Shown here: one piece after another, positions 1-7,107 of the stretch
Position numbering within the stretch: position 1 is the stretch's first letter
Layout of the letters: the number at the start of each line of letters is the position of its first letter
Assembly (NCBI GenBank): GCA_029240815.1
Contig: JARDZO010000194.1
Coordinates: 1 to 10,749, forward strand
DNA: 10,749 bases
Direction of reading: 5' to 3'
From: Brevibacillus sp.
GTDB taxonomy: Bacteria > Bacillota > Bacilli > Brevibacillales > Brevibacillaceae
Notes under the pieces: generated by a model
Database searches by the model: none
What the model saw: only the letters and a program-made list of their open reading frames with translations
What the model was told of the DNA's origin: nothing
Position numbers and translations under genes: made by a program

Positions 1-731
1 CATTGGGGACGGAATTTGTCGGTTTCAATGTGTCGCGTGAGCATTTTCATGACGTCCGCGTTCGACAGGCTATCAGCTCTGCAATTGAGACGAGCGCTAT
101 CGTTAAAGGGGTCTACAATAACGTGGGTACCAAAGCAAATTCTACCTTGAGCCCAAAAGTATTTGGCTATCATTCTGCCGGTCAAACTTATCCATATGAC
201 TTGAATAAAGCGAGAGCATTGCTCGCAGAAGCAGGTTACACAGATAGATTCGAGACTACGATCTCAACGTTTGACAGGAGAGATCGAGTAAAAGTAGCGG
301 AAGTGATTCGATCGCAGCTAAAAGGAATCGGAATTGATGCCAAGATCAACGTGTTGGGCTACACAGATTTCGTGGAGCTCATCACGAAAACGAAAACGCA
401 TGACCTGTTTATCAGTGGTTGGGGAAACGCGACAGGTGATGCTGATTACAACCAGTACAATCTGTTTCATACGATCGGCGGAGGAGATGGTAACAGTTTC
501 ATGTACACCAATGGGGAGCTCGATCGACTCATCGAACGGGGACGAGTGGAAAAAGATCCGGCAAAGCGAAGAGACATCTATGCAAGGGCGCAAGAATGGG
601 AGTTACGAGAAGCTTTGTTTGTTCCGATCAGGAACCAAGAGAATTTGACTGCCGTCAATAAGCATGTGCAGGGATTTTCCATAAGTCCGGCAGGATATTT
701 TATGCTAAGACAAGTAGCCATCCAGGAATAG
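1..731 (+). CDS. ABC transporter solute-binding protein, family 5 (peptide/glutathione/nickel type), 3' part only
   Basis: This is the C-terminal part (242 complete codons, first full codon at position 3) of an extracytoplasmic binding protein of the SBP_bac_5 family. Such proteins deliver peptides, glutathione or nickel-type ligands to an ABC importer. The visible part starts inside the protein: the leucine codon at 3 is internal, because signal peptide, lipobox and N-terminal lobe are all missing. Family hallmarks are the segment FNVSREHFHDVRVRQAIS near the start, an aromatic/acidic stretch reading ISGWGNATGDADYNQ around residues 138-152, and the C-terminal helix with PAKRRDIYARAQEWELRE followed by VPI. 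Family members usually have about 500-540 residues, so roughly half is missing to the left. No transporter permease or ATPase gene follows it, so those subunits would have to lie upstream. The ligand cannot be told from this fragment. Confidence 0.9.
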   Translation, partial: LGTEFVGFNVSREHFHDVRVRQAISSAIETSAIVKGVYNNVGTKANSTLSPKVFGYHSAGQTYPYDLNKARALLAEAGYTDRFETTISTFDRRDRVKVAEVIRSQLKGIGIDAKINVLGYTDFVELITKTKTHDLFISGWGNATGDADYNQYNLFHTIGGGDGNSFMYTNGELDRLIERGRVEKDPAKRRDIYARAQEWELREALFVPIRNQENLTAVNKHVQGFSISPAGYFMLRQVAIQE

Positions 732-749
732 AGAGGGAGAGGAAAGTGT

Positions 750-911
750 ATGAGGAAGATAGGGGATCGCCAGTCTTTTCTGCGTAACGTAAGGAGCTTG
801 ATTCAGATACATGCTTCAGGACTGCTTGGTAGAGAAGTGATGCCTAGGATGCACGTAAGGAGGATGTCGCGACTGAACGAACTTTCTGATGCAAAACCTA
901 TCGTTATATAG
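750..911 (+). CDS. Small ORF of 53 codons, unrecognised; possible gene remnant
   Basis: An ATG at 750, preceded by a purine-rich GGGAGAGGAAAG tract that could serve as a ribosome binding site, opens a 53-codon frame ending in TAG at 909-911. It begins 18 bases after the stop of the binding-protein gene, so it could be cotranscribed with it. The product is basic (MRKIGDRQSFLRNVRSLI at its start, several further Arg residues) and has no signal peptide or membrane segment. I recognise no family. It could be a genuine small protein, the decayed beginning of a former transporter-operon gene, or chance. The ribosome-binding-like tract and the position favour something real, but the evidence is thin. 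Confidence 0.3.
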   Translation: MRKIGDRQSFLRNVRSLIQIHASGLLGREVMPRMHVRRMSRLNELSDAKPIVI

Positions 912-1017
912 GTAAGAAGTATAAGCGGAATAATGCAATTGTATAGAATAGTAAAATGATGTGCAGTATAATGAAAAAAATTCAACAGAGATATACAGAT
1001 AGAGTGGAGAGAGCGCA

Positions 1018-1947
1018 GTGAATACAGTTGAAAAAATCAGTAAATTTGTCGGTAGCACTTTTTCGGTCTGGGTCATTTTGTTTGCTATCTTTGGATTCTT
1101 TGCGCCAGAAGCTTTCGTAGGTGGAAAAGGGTACATCTCCTTACTTCTCGGGGTGATCATGTTCGGTATGGGGCTGACCTTGTCTTCAGAAGATTTTCGT
1201 GAAGTCTTTCGCCGTCCCATGGATGTGCTCATCGGGGTGGTTGGTCATTATCTGATCATGCCGTCGCTCGCTTTTGCCTTGGCGGTTGTATTGCAGCTTC
1301 CACCGGATATCGCAGTCGGAGTCATTTTAGTAGGCTGCTGTCCGAGCGGTACCGCATCCAATGTTATGACCTACTTATCCAAAGGTGATGTAGCGTTGGG
1401 TGTATCGATCGCAGCGGTATCTACCTTGATCGCACCGCTGGCTACACCAGCACTGATTTCCCTACTCGCAGGCCAATGGATGAACATTAACACGCAATCG
1501 TTGTTTATGGACATCGTCACTGTAGTGATCGTACCAATCGTGCTGGGCGTTATCGTCAAAGCGTTGTTCCAAAAGCAAGCAGCAGCAAGCGCAAAGGCTC
1601 TGCCGCTTGTATCTACCATTGCCATCGTTTTGATCGTTGCTATCGTTGTAGCGATCAACAAAGGAAAAATTGTAGAGACAGGTCTCATCATCTTTGCCGT
1701 TGTTATTCTGCACAATCTGTTGGGATACTTGTTGGGCTATGGCTTTGCCAAGCTGTTTGGATTAAATTTGGCCAAGAGAAAAGCGGTAACCTTGGAAACC
1801 GGCATGCAAAACTCTGGACTGGGCGCAGCTTTGGCAGCTGCCCATTTCAATCCGCTTGCAGCTGTTCCAAGTGCTATCTTTAGCGTATGGCACAATATTT
1901 CCGGATCTGTGCTGGCCACATGGTTTGCCAAGAAAGAAGAAAAGTAA
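1018..1947 (+). CDS. BASS-family (bile acid:Na+ symporter-like) transporter
   Basis: This is an integral membrane carrier of 309 residues, the usual length for bacterial BASS proteins, which import organic anions such as bile acids, keto acids or pantoate with sodium. The GTG start at 1018 is chosen because GGAGAGAG lies a few bases upstream and the next residues lead into the first hydrophobic helix (about 14-30). About nine to ten hydrophobic segments follow. The two crossing discontinuous helices are recognisable: GCCPSGTASNVMTYLSKGD at 107-125 (with S114 and N115) and LETGMQNSGLGAALA at 259-273 (with E260 and Q264, the sodium-ligand positions of the structurally studied family members). 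Position 77, where many homologues have Gln before the hydrophobic MP motif, is His here. A TATAAT at 967-972 could be a -10 box, but no good -35 accompanies it. The gene is monocistronic, with a terminator directly after it. The substrate is unknown. Confidence 0.92.
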   Translation: MNTVEKISKFVGSTFSVWVILFAIFGFFAPEAFVGGKGYISLLLGVIMFGMGLTLSSEDFREVFRRPMDVLIGVVGHYLIMPSLAFALAVVLQLPPDIAVGVILVGCCPSGTASNVMTYLSKGDVALGVSIAAVSTLIAPLATPALISLLAGQWMNINTQSLFMDIVTVVIVPIVLGVIVKALFQKQAAASAKALPLVSTIAIVLIVAIVVAINKGKIVETGLIIFAVVILHNLLGYLLGYGFAKLFGLNLAKRKAVTLETGMQNSGLGAALAAAHFNPLAAVPSAIFSVWHNISGSVLATWFAKKEEK

Positions 1948-1968
1948 TCAGTGCCGCTTGTGAAGAAG

Positions 1969-2010
1969 CCTCCGATCCGTCAATGCTAGGTTGACGGGTC
2001 GGAGGTTTTT
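1969..2010 (+). terminator. Rho-independent terminator after the BASS gene
   Basis: A 15-bp stem is formed by CCTCCGATCCGTCAA (1969-1983) and TTGACGGGTCGGAGG (1991-2005), with a single T-G wobble and a 7-base loop. Five T residues follow directly. It begins 21 bases after the transporter's stop codon and separates this gene from the carboxypeptidase gene. Confidence 0.93.
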
Positions 2011-2147
2011 GTTCATGCCTAAATCTGAGGAAACCTGTAACGAAAATAGAGGGATGTATGTCATAATGATTAGGTACGCTATAGATGATTCGTACGAACA
2101 TCCGCAGAGGGTAGATTCATGTTTGCCCGATCGAAAGGAACGACAAG

Positions 2148-3071
2148 ATGAGAGGTCTACATATTCCTGGAAAAAATCAGTTGCTATTGGTTTCTACCGT
2201 GATCATGCTGTTGACCGGTTGCAGTAGTGCAGCTGCCCCCAACCAGTCGGATACACCCGCACCGACAGAAAAGGCGGAACCAACCCAACCAACAGAACCA
2301 AACAAACCAACGGAGACTGTACCAAAGCCTACAGAGGGTAAAGCACCCGTCACCACACCTCCGAAAGCACCAACAGAGCAAAAAAAACCTCCAGCCACTT
2401 CGAAGCCCGTGGAGCAAAAGCCATCGAAGAGCCCTGCAGAAGCTGTGCCTATGCTGCCGGATTTGGAGGTAGTGGGGGAACCGCAGAGCATGACGGTACT
2501 CGTAAACAAGCAACGGCAGCTGCCTGATCATTATCAACCGACCGATTTGGTATTCCCGAATGTCCCGTATCTGTTGCCAGCGAAAAGTGAAAAACGTCAG
2601 ATGCGAAAGGAAGCGGCGGGCGCCTTGGAGCAGTTATTCGCATCTGCCAAAGCAGATGGTGTCTCACTGGCAGGAGTATCGGCTTACCGCTCGCATGCTT
2701 ACCAAAAGGCGCTGTTTAATCGATATGTGCAAAAGGATGGCTTGGAAAAAGCACGTACGTACAGTGCGGTGCCTGGAACGAGCGAGCATGAGACAGGACT
2801 TGCAATTGACGTGTCCGGAGCAGATGGAAAATGTGCGGCCACCAGCTGCTTTGCAGGTACAAAAGAGGCGATCTGGCTCGCCAAGCATGCGCAAGAATAC
2901 GGCTTTATCATCCGCTATCCAGAAGGAAAAGATGATATCACAGGGTACATGTACGAACCATGGCATCTACGCTATGTTGGAAACGAAGTAGCAAGAGCGA
3001 TCGGCGAGAAGCAGATCACGCTGGAAGAGTACTTTGGAGTCGCTGAGGTATCGTCGGAGAAGAAGAAGTAA
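2148..3071 (+). CDS. Lipoprotein VanY/LdcB-type peptidoglycan carboxypeptidase
   Basis: This is a 307-residue zinc peptidase of the M15B (VanY/YodJ/LdcB) type, expected to trim the terminal D-amino acid (D,D- or L,D-specific) from peptidoglycan stem peptides on the outer face of the membrane. The start at 2148 follows AAAGGAA with good spacing. Residues 10-24 form a short hydrophobic signal, and the lipobox LTGC puts the lipidated cysteine at 25. Residues about 26-105 are a low-complexity tether rich in Pro, Thr, Lys and Glu. The catalytic domain follows: SAYRS at 178-182, SEHETGLAID at 212-221 (zinc ligands H214 and D221), and EPWH at 270-273 (catalytic E270, zinc ligand H273). C229 and C234 are close enough to form a disulfide. 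All catalytic residues are present, so it is probably active. D,D versus L,D specificity cannot be decided from sequence. It has its own terminator. Confidence 0.93.
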   Translation: MRGLHIPGKNQLLLVSTVIMLLTGCSSAAAPNQSDTPAPTEKAEPTQPTEPNKPTETVPKPTEGKAPVTTPPKAPTEQKKPPATSKPVEQKPSKSPAEAVPMLPDLEVVGEPQSMTVLVNKQRQLPDHYQPTDLVFPNVPYLLPAKSEKRQMRKEAAGALEQLFASAKADGVSLAGVSAYRSHAYQKALFNRYVQKDGLEKARTYSAVPGTSEHETGLAIDVSGADGKCAATSCFAGTKEAIWLAKHAQEYGFIIRYPEGKDDITGYMYEPWHLRYVGNEVARAIGEKQITLEEYFGVAEVSSEKKK

Positions 3072-3093
3072 GAGAATGATCAATAAAACAAAT

Positions 3094-3141
3094 AGACAAT
3101 CCTCGAATTCTCAATGCTTAGGGAAGGGATTGTCTTTTTTT
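3094..3141 (+). terminator. Rho-independent terminator after the carboxypeptidase gene
   Basis: AGACAATCC (3094-3102) pairs perfectly with GGATTGTCT (3127-3135) across a 24-base loop that can fold further. A run of seven T residues covers 3135-3141. It lies 22 bases after the carboxypeptidase stop codon. Confidence 0.88.
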
Positions 3142-3215
3142 ATGCCCTCTCCTTTTGTGAAATTTACTATTATAATGTAAAATTTGTTCATCAATCTGAA
3201 TGAGAGGGTATGAAC

Positions 3216-3293
3216 ATGCGTATACGAATCGTTACATCTATAGACACGCATTCGGAATCGAAAGTGGTGGAATTATCTTTGTTGAGTCAATAA
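3216..3293 (+). CDS. Possible 25-codon leader peptide or gene remnant
   Basis: An ATG at 3216, seven bases after a GAGAGGG tract (3202-3208) that resembles a ribosome binding site, opens a 25-residue frame beginning MRIRIVTSIDTHSE and ending in TAA at 3291-3293. An earlier in-frame ATG at 3210 lies too close to that tract. The peptide has no recognised family and no run of one regulatory amino acid such as a typical attenuator would show. It may be a leader peptide, a small protein, a remnant, or chance. Confidence 0.22.
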   Translation: MRIRIVTSIDTHSESKVVELSLLSQ

Positions 3294-3373
3294 ATACATC
3301 ATTCTAGCTACGCAGAAATGTAACTTACTACAAAGGTTTTAGTTTACTTGTATAGTAAGAGAATACTTTGATG

Positions 3374-3429
3374 CTCATGAAAGATCACTCATTTCTTTCA
3401 CGAGTATTTCCGTGATTGTGAAATACGTG
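3374..3429 (+). promoter_or_regulatory. Two mutually exclusive hairpins before the MBOAT ribosome binding site
   Basis: Hairpin A pairs CTCATGAAAGA (3374-3384) with TCTTTCACGAG (3394-3404), 10 of 11 positions matched, across a 9-base loop. Hairpin B pairs TATTTC (3405-3410) with GAAATA (3420-3425) and extends through CACG (3399-3402) with CGTG (3426-3429), leaving AG bulged. CACG belongs to both stems, so full A and full B cannot coexist. The AGGAGG at 3445-3450 lies 15 bases beyond hairpin B. No T run follows, so a transcription terminator is unlikely; an effect on translation or RNA stability is possible. Confidence 0.4.
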
Positions 3430-3458
3430 CATTTTATCAACATCAGGAGGAAATCGCA

Positions 3459-4865
3459 TTGGTCTTCAGTTCTATCAGCTTTTTGTTTTTCTTTTTGCCG
3501 CTTGTCCTAACCCTCTATTTTGCTGTTCCGTTCAAATACAAGAATACGATTCTATTCATTTTCAGTCTCATTTTTTATGCCTGGGGTGAACCGAGGTACA
3601 TTGTTCTCATGATCTTATCCATTCTTATGAACTACGGGTTCGGGATATGGATCGATCAGGTGGAAAATCATGCTAAAAAGAGAGCCACAATCTTATCGTT
3701 GGCGATCGTTGTCAATATCGGACTTCTGGGCTTCTTTAAATATGCGAACTTCTTCGTAGAGGTGGTGAACCAGGCACTGCAAACGGATATTCATGTTACA
3801 CCAGTGCCGCTGCCGCTAGGCATTTCTTTTTATACGTTTCATGCGCTCAGTTATTTAATCGATGTCTATCGGAAAACAGAGAGAGCGCAACGAAATCTGT
3901 TCAATTTGTCCCTCTACATCACATTCTTCCCGCAGCTTGTAGCAGGTCCTATCATTCGCTACAATTCTGTCGCCGAGCAGCTCAGCAAACGCGTATTTTC
4001 CTCCATCCAATTCGCAGAGGGAATTAAACGATTTATATTGGGGTTGTCCAAAAAAGTGCTCTTGGCAAACCCTCTTGGCTATGTAGCGGACACCGTGTTC
4101 ACCACGTCTGTCATGGATCTTTCATCCGGAAGCGCCTGGATTGGAATCATCGCCTATACGTTGCAGATCTATTATGATTTTTCGGGCTACAGTGATATGG
4201 CGATCGGACTGGGGAAAATGTTTGGCTTCGAGTTCGCGGAGAATTTTAACTATCCGTATATTTCCAAAAGTGTTTCCGAGTTCTGGAGACACTGGCACAT
4301 TTCTCTTGGCAGCTGGTTCAGAGACTATGTATATATCCCGCTCGGCGGAAGCAAAGTGGCGCCATGGAAAATGTATCGCAACTTACTGCTCGTGTGGGCG
4401 CTGACAGGGCTCTGGCACGGAGCTAGCTGGACGTTTATTGCTTGGGGGATCTACTACGGCATCCTGATCGCGCTGGAAAAAGCAGGTCTAGAGAAGATCC
4501 TGTCCAAAATCTATCCGCTAAACCACGTTGTGGTGCTGCTGCTTGTCATGATTGGATGGGTATTCTTCCGTGCCGAAAACTTCGGGTATGCAGCAGATTT
4601 CATCCTGGCTATGTTCCATACGCGCGGTAACGAAATATTCGATTCCCAAGCGCTCGCATTGTTATCGATGAATTGGATTCCATTCAGCATTGCCATAATC
4701 GTTGCCGCACCGATTTATCCCAAGCTGCAAAAATGGCAATGGAGCAAGCCCGTTACAAATGTGCAAACCGTTTTTGCCTTGCTGCTTCACTGCTTCCTGT
4801 TTGCGGAAGTGATCTTGTATCTGATCAATTCTACCTATAATCCTTTCTTGTATTTTCGATTCTAG
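3459..4865 (+). CDS. AlgI-like MBOAT O-acyltransferase for polysaccharide acylation
   Basis: This is a 468-residue polytopic membrane protein of the MBOAT superfamily, AlgI/PatA/DltB branch. These proteins carry acyl (typically acetyl) groups across the membrane for attachment to an extracytoplasmic polysaccharide. The TTG at 3459 is the start: AGGAGG sits 8 bases upstream and the protein begins with MVFSSISFLFFFLPL, the characteristic N-terminus of the family. A hydrophobic topology runs throughout. Signatures are YYDFSGYSDMAIGLGKMFG at about 238-256, SEFWRHWHISLGSWFRDY at 273-290 (H280), and LTGLWHGASW at 315-324 with the near-invariant catalytic His at 320. Length is normal and key residues are intact. 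It is followed after 20 bases by its DHHW partner, which makes a two-gene operon. The acceptor polymer is unknown; no glycosyltransferase or polymer export gene is nearby. Confidence 0.94.
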   Translation: MVFSSISFLFFFLPLVLTLYFAVPFKYKNTILFIFSLIFYAWGEPRYIVLMILSILMNYGFGIWIDQVENHAKKRATILSLAIVVNIGLLGFFKYANFFVEVVNQALQTDIHVTPVPLPLGISFYTFHALSYLIDVYRKTERAQRNLFNLSLYITFFPQLVAGPIIRYNSVAEQLSKRVFSSIQFAEGIKRFILGLSKKVLLANPLGYVADTVFTTSVMDLSSGSAWIGIIAYTLQIYYDFSGYSDMAIGLGKMFGFEFAENFNYPYISKSVSEFWRHWHISLGSWFRDYVYIPLGGSKVAPWKMYRNLLLVWALTGLWHGASWTFIAWGIYYGILIALEKAGLEKILSKIYPLNHVVVLLLVMIGWVFFRAENFGYAADFILAMFHTRGNEIFDSQALALLSMNWIPFSIAIIVAAPIYPKLQKWQWSKPVTNVQTVFALLLHCFLFAEVILYLINSTYNPFLYFRF

Positions 4866-4885
4866 CTTTCAAGAGGAGTACCGAA

Positions 4886-6172
4886 ATGAGTAAATCTGTT
4901 TCCATCGCGTATATGGTCGCCTTTCTCACCATAATGTTCGTGTTCGCCATTGGCAGTGCCCTTTTACCAGAAAAGGACGTCTCTGCCATCGAGAACAGGT
5001 CGTTAACCAAGTTGCCTGATTTCAGCTTCCAATCTGTGACGACACCCCGTTTCTTCGAAGACATGAATCAGTATTTCAATGACCAAATCGTGTTTCGTAA
5101 TGAAATGGTGAGCATCTATCAAAGACAGCAAAATACCAGCTTGTTTAACTCGATGCTGCTAGAAAACGTACTTCACAATAAAGCCGAGCACAAACCCGAA
5201 GACGGAACGGTAGTAAACGATTCGCGCATCGTGTCCAATCTGGTGCTGATTAACAACAAATGGATTTTGCCGGTTCCAGATACAGTCATGCATACCAGAG
5301 AAATGGACGCAACAACGGCAAAATTAAACAAAGCGGTCGCATTCGCCAACGAGCAAAAAACAGAAACGTTTTTCGTCTTTAATCCGTCGCGGACGCTATC
5401 GCTGATGCATTTGTATCCGCGTTACTTGCAAACCGACGCATACGCCAAATCGAGAGACTATTTCTTGTCGAAGCTCGACAAAAACATAAACGTAGTGGAT
5501 ATCAGAAGAAAGTTCGATACGTTCACGAATGCACAGCTGGAAGAACTTTACCTGGAAACCGACCATCACTGGAATAGTAAAGGCGCGTTTACTGCTTATC
5601 AAGAGATGATACGCCAACTTTCCAACAAATCGCCCCGATTCAAAGGCGAGCCCATGTCTTTGAGCGAGATTCGTGTGACTGCATTAACGGACGGCAGGTT
5701 CGAAGGCAGCTATAATAGGCAAATCAATGATGCCATCGATCCCGAAAAAGCCGATCGAACGATGATTTTCGAACCAATCGTGCCGTTCACTTACAAAAGT
5801 TTTGAAGTGATCAATACAGATGGAAGGCAGACCATTCGCGACTTTCCCGATTTTTATGGGTACAAAAGAGGGCAAAACCCGGTCACGTATGGTACCCTCT
5901 TTGGCGGAGACAGAAGAAAAATCGTGTATGAAAACCCGAAAGCAGGCAATCCATTACATGTCCTGTTGCTTAAAGATTCATTCATGAATCCGGTCACGCC
6001 TTATTTAGCGCAACATTTTAACAAACTTTCAGTTTACGACAATCGTTACTACTCGGAATTCAGCTTGAAAAAGATTTTATCAAGCGAGCATTATGACATA
6101 CTGATCATCGCGTTGCATGATGACAATCTTTATAGTCAAAATTATGATTTTGAAAAAGGGGAAGGCAGGTAA
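4886..6172 (+). CDS. DHHW-family protein, AlgJ/AlgX-like partner of the acyltransferase
   Basis: This is a 428-residue protein of the DHHW family, related to the AlgJ/AlgX SGNH-like proteins that work with MBOAT acyltransferases. It is expected to complete O-acetyl transfer to a polysaccharide outside the membrane. The ATG at 4886 follows AAGAGGAG with normal spacing. Residues about 7-27 form an uncleaved-looking signal anchor, so the rest should be extracytoplasmic. Visible features are the early motif AIENRSLTKLPDF (34-46), the segment NQYFNDQIVFRNEM (61-74), the name-giving DHHW at 226-229 within LETDHHWNSKGAF, and LLKDSFMNP at 361-369, whose Ser365 is the likely SGNH-type nucleophile. DHHW resembles the catalytic Asp-x-His arrangement in AlgJ/AlgX; this assignment is by family analogy. 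No terminator immediately follows; the hairpin at 6387-6428 is the first good one downstream. Confidence 0.88.
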   Translation: MSKSVSIAYMVAFLTIMFVFAIGSALLPEKDVSAIENRSLTKLPDFSFQSVTTPRFFEDMNQYFNDQIVFRNEMVSIYQRQQNTSLFNSMLLENVLHNKAEHKPEDGTVVNDSRIVSNLVLINNKWILPVPDTVMHTREMDATTAKLNKAVAFANEQKTETFFVFNPSRTLSLMHLYPRYLQTDAYAKSRDYFLSKLDKNINVVDIRRKFDTFTNAQLEELYLETDHHWNSKGAFTAYQEMIRQLSNKSPRFKGEPMSLSEIRVTALTDGRFEGSYNRQINDAIDPEKADRTMIFEPIVPFTYKSFEVINTDGRQTIRDFPDFYGYKRGQNPVTYGTLFGGDRRKIVYENPKAGNPLHVLLLKDSFMNPVTPYLAQHFNKLSVYDNRYYSEFSLKKILSSEHYDILIIALHDDNLYSQNYDFEKGEGR

Positions 6173-6386
6173 AGGTGATAGTCGGATGCGAGTCAGCCTG
6201 TCGTAGATAACGTGTGACGGGAGGGAGCCAGACGAACTGGTTGCCGGTTTCAATGCTATTAAACCTTGAGGGCTGTAATTTTTAAGTTCATTTTTATACT
6301 CATAATCGGTCACTTTACGTAAAAGTCGTGACACCTCAGCACGTAAAGTGGTTTCTAGAGGTACTCAGTGTTCCATCAGCAAAGGA
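6173..6386. other. Gene-free stretch downstream of the DHHW gene with inverted repeat
   Basis: No convincing gene lies between the DHHW stop codon and the convergent terminator. The interval has stop codons in all useful frames. The section 6218-6260 contains small inverted repeats: CCAG-ACGAA-CTGG, and AACTGG-TTG-CCGGTT with one mismatch. At 6311-6350 there is a perfect inverted repeat, listed separately. Base composition shifts from GC-rich (6190-6260) to AT-rich (6275-6310). It may be debris of a former mobile element or gene, but nothing recognisable remains. Confidence 0.4.
6311..6350. repeat. Perfect 10-bp inverted repeat
   Basis: CACTTTACGT (6311-6320) and ACGTAAAGTG (6341-6350) are exact reverse complements, separated by 20 bases. 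The arms could form a stem in RNA or bind a dimeric regulator. No T run follows on either strand, so it is not a standard terminator. It lies between the DHHW gene and the convergent terminator, far from any start codon. Confidence 0.55.
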
Positions 6387-6428
6387 AAAGCCCGACCTCC
6401 TCGAACTTACGCGGAATCGGGCTTTCTT
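6387..6428. terminator. Bidirectional rho-independent terminator between convergent genes
   Basis: AAAGCCCGA (6387-6395) pairs perfectly with TCGGGCTTT (6417-6425). A T-rich tail (CTTTATATA) follows on the plus strand, and TTTTCCTTT ends the stem on the minus strand. It lies 59 bases past the stop of the minus-strand RraA-like gene and downstream of the plus-strand DHHW gene, so it can stop transcription from both sides. Confidence 0.82.
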
Positions 6429-6486
6429 TATATACCTTATTGTACCAGATTCACTTGTAGGGGGGACTGCAAACGAACAAGCTCGC

Positions 6487-7107
6487 TTACTTCCTCCCCA
6501 AAAACCCATCCAAATACTTCATAACCGCTTCCCGATTACCAGAAACCGATGCTTCGCGCACGTGATCCTTTTCCAGCTTGTCCAGTGCCTGCTCCAAAAT
6601 CTGCTCTTCCTTTGCCTGTGGCACGACGACCACGCCATCTGCGTCTGCGACAATGATATCCCCGGGATGAATGCTGACACCTCCGCAAGAGATCGGGACA
6701 TTGACTTCTCCCCAGCCAGCCTTGCCGCTAGCCGCGACTGTCGTTCCTTTGCAAAAGACAGGGAAATCCAGCTTCTTGATCCCCACGATGTCACGAATGA
6801 CGCCATCTACCACAATGCCTTTGATGCCCATCGTTTGCGCGAGGCCCACCACAAAATCTCCAGCAATCGCACGGTAGGTGTCACCCTTGGCATCGATGAC
6901 GAGAATATCACCAGGTTGTGCATCTCGAATCGCTTGCAAAACGGTCAAATTGTCGCCCACTGGCATTTTAACCGTGAAGGCTCTCCCCGCAATATGGTAT
7001 TCCTCTTTGAGCGGCTTGATGTCTGGATCGAGGTTGTTCAGGCCTTGCATCGTATCGGAAATGCATGTGGTGGGGACGTTTTGGAACTTATCTATAATCG
7101 TGGACAT
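6487..7107 (-). CDS. RraA-like / HMG-CHA aldolase-family protein
   Basis: This 206-residue protein belongs to the RraA-like family (old name dimethylmenaquinone methyltransferase-like). Members include class II 4-hydroxy-4-methyl-2-oxoglutarate / 4-carboxy-4-hydroxy-2-oxoadipate aldolases that also decarboxylate oxaloacetate, and RNase E inhibitors. The start at 7107 is supported by AAGGAGG 7 bases before ATG. Residues 64-77 (QPGDILVIDAKGDT) form the family phosphate/substrate loop, GDFVVGLA follows at 83-90, and D84 with R105-D106 fits the D-x20-R-D signature of the aldolases, where Arg and Asp hold the keto acid and metal. The second glycine-rich strand is HPGDIIVADADGVVVVP at 147-163. The Gram-positive setting and neighbouring catabolic genes favour an aldolase/decarboxylase over an RNase E regulator. 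It is transcribed divergently from the dehydrogenase gene. Confidence 0.88.
   Translation of the reverse strand: MSTIIDKFQNVPTTCISDTMQGLNNLDPDIKPLKEEYHIAGRAFTVKMPVGDNLTVLQAIRDAQPGDILVIDAKGDTYRAIAGDFVVGLAQTMGIKGIVVDGVIRDIVGIKKLDFPVFCKGTTVAASGKAGWGEVNVPISCGGVSIHPGDIIVADADGVVVVPQAKEEQILEQALDKLEKDHVREASVSGNREAVMKYLDGFLGRK

Larger units (their letters stand above)
3142..3458 (+). promoter_or_regulatory. AT-rich non-coding leader upstream of the MBOAT gene
   Basis: These 317 bases hold no sizeable gene. A TATAAT at 3171-3176 is a possible -10 box, but no convincing -35 stands 16-18 bases upstream. A 25-codon ORF (3216-3293) follows it, listed separately. The last part, 3374-3429, can fold into two overlapping hairpins, also listed separately. 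It ends in an AGGAGG ribosome binding site at 3445-3450. The layout of a possible early promoter, a tiny ORF and alternative hairpins before a ribosome binding site would suit leader regulation of the acylation operon, but no known riboswitch class is recognised. Confidence 0.4.

Noticed and set aside
816..1232. 138-codon minus-strand open frame covering the start of the BASS gene
   Set aside because: It lies antisense to a well-supported transporter gene, has no convincing ribosome binding site and no recognisable domain.
2089..2098. TTCGTACGAA perfect palindrome before the carboxypeptidase gene, considered as a LexA-type operator
   Set aside because: The Bacillus-type LexA site needs GAAC-N4-GTTC; here the half-sites are in the wrong order and spacing. 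A short palindrome alone is weak evidence.
2177..2537. Two minus-strand open frames opposite the carboxypeptidase tether (Gly/Val/Ser-rich and Arg/Trp/Leu-rich)
   Set aside because: Their low-complexity composition is just the reverse reading of Pro/Thr/Lys codon repeats in the real lipoprotein gene.
3459..6172. MBOAT gene considered as DltB of D-alanyl-teichoic acid synthesis
   Set aside because: No dltA, dltC or dltD neighbours are present; the partner is a DHHW protein, which fits AlgI/AlgJ-like polysaccharide acylation instead.
6080..6334. 84-codon minus-strand frame running into the DHHW gene
   Set aside because: It overlaps the 3' end of a solid gene, and its intergenic part has no motif or ribosome binding site; it is kept only as part of the unexplained spacer.
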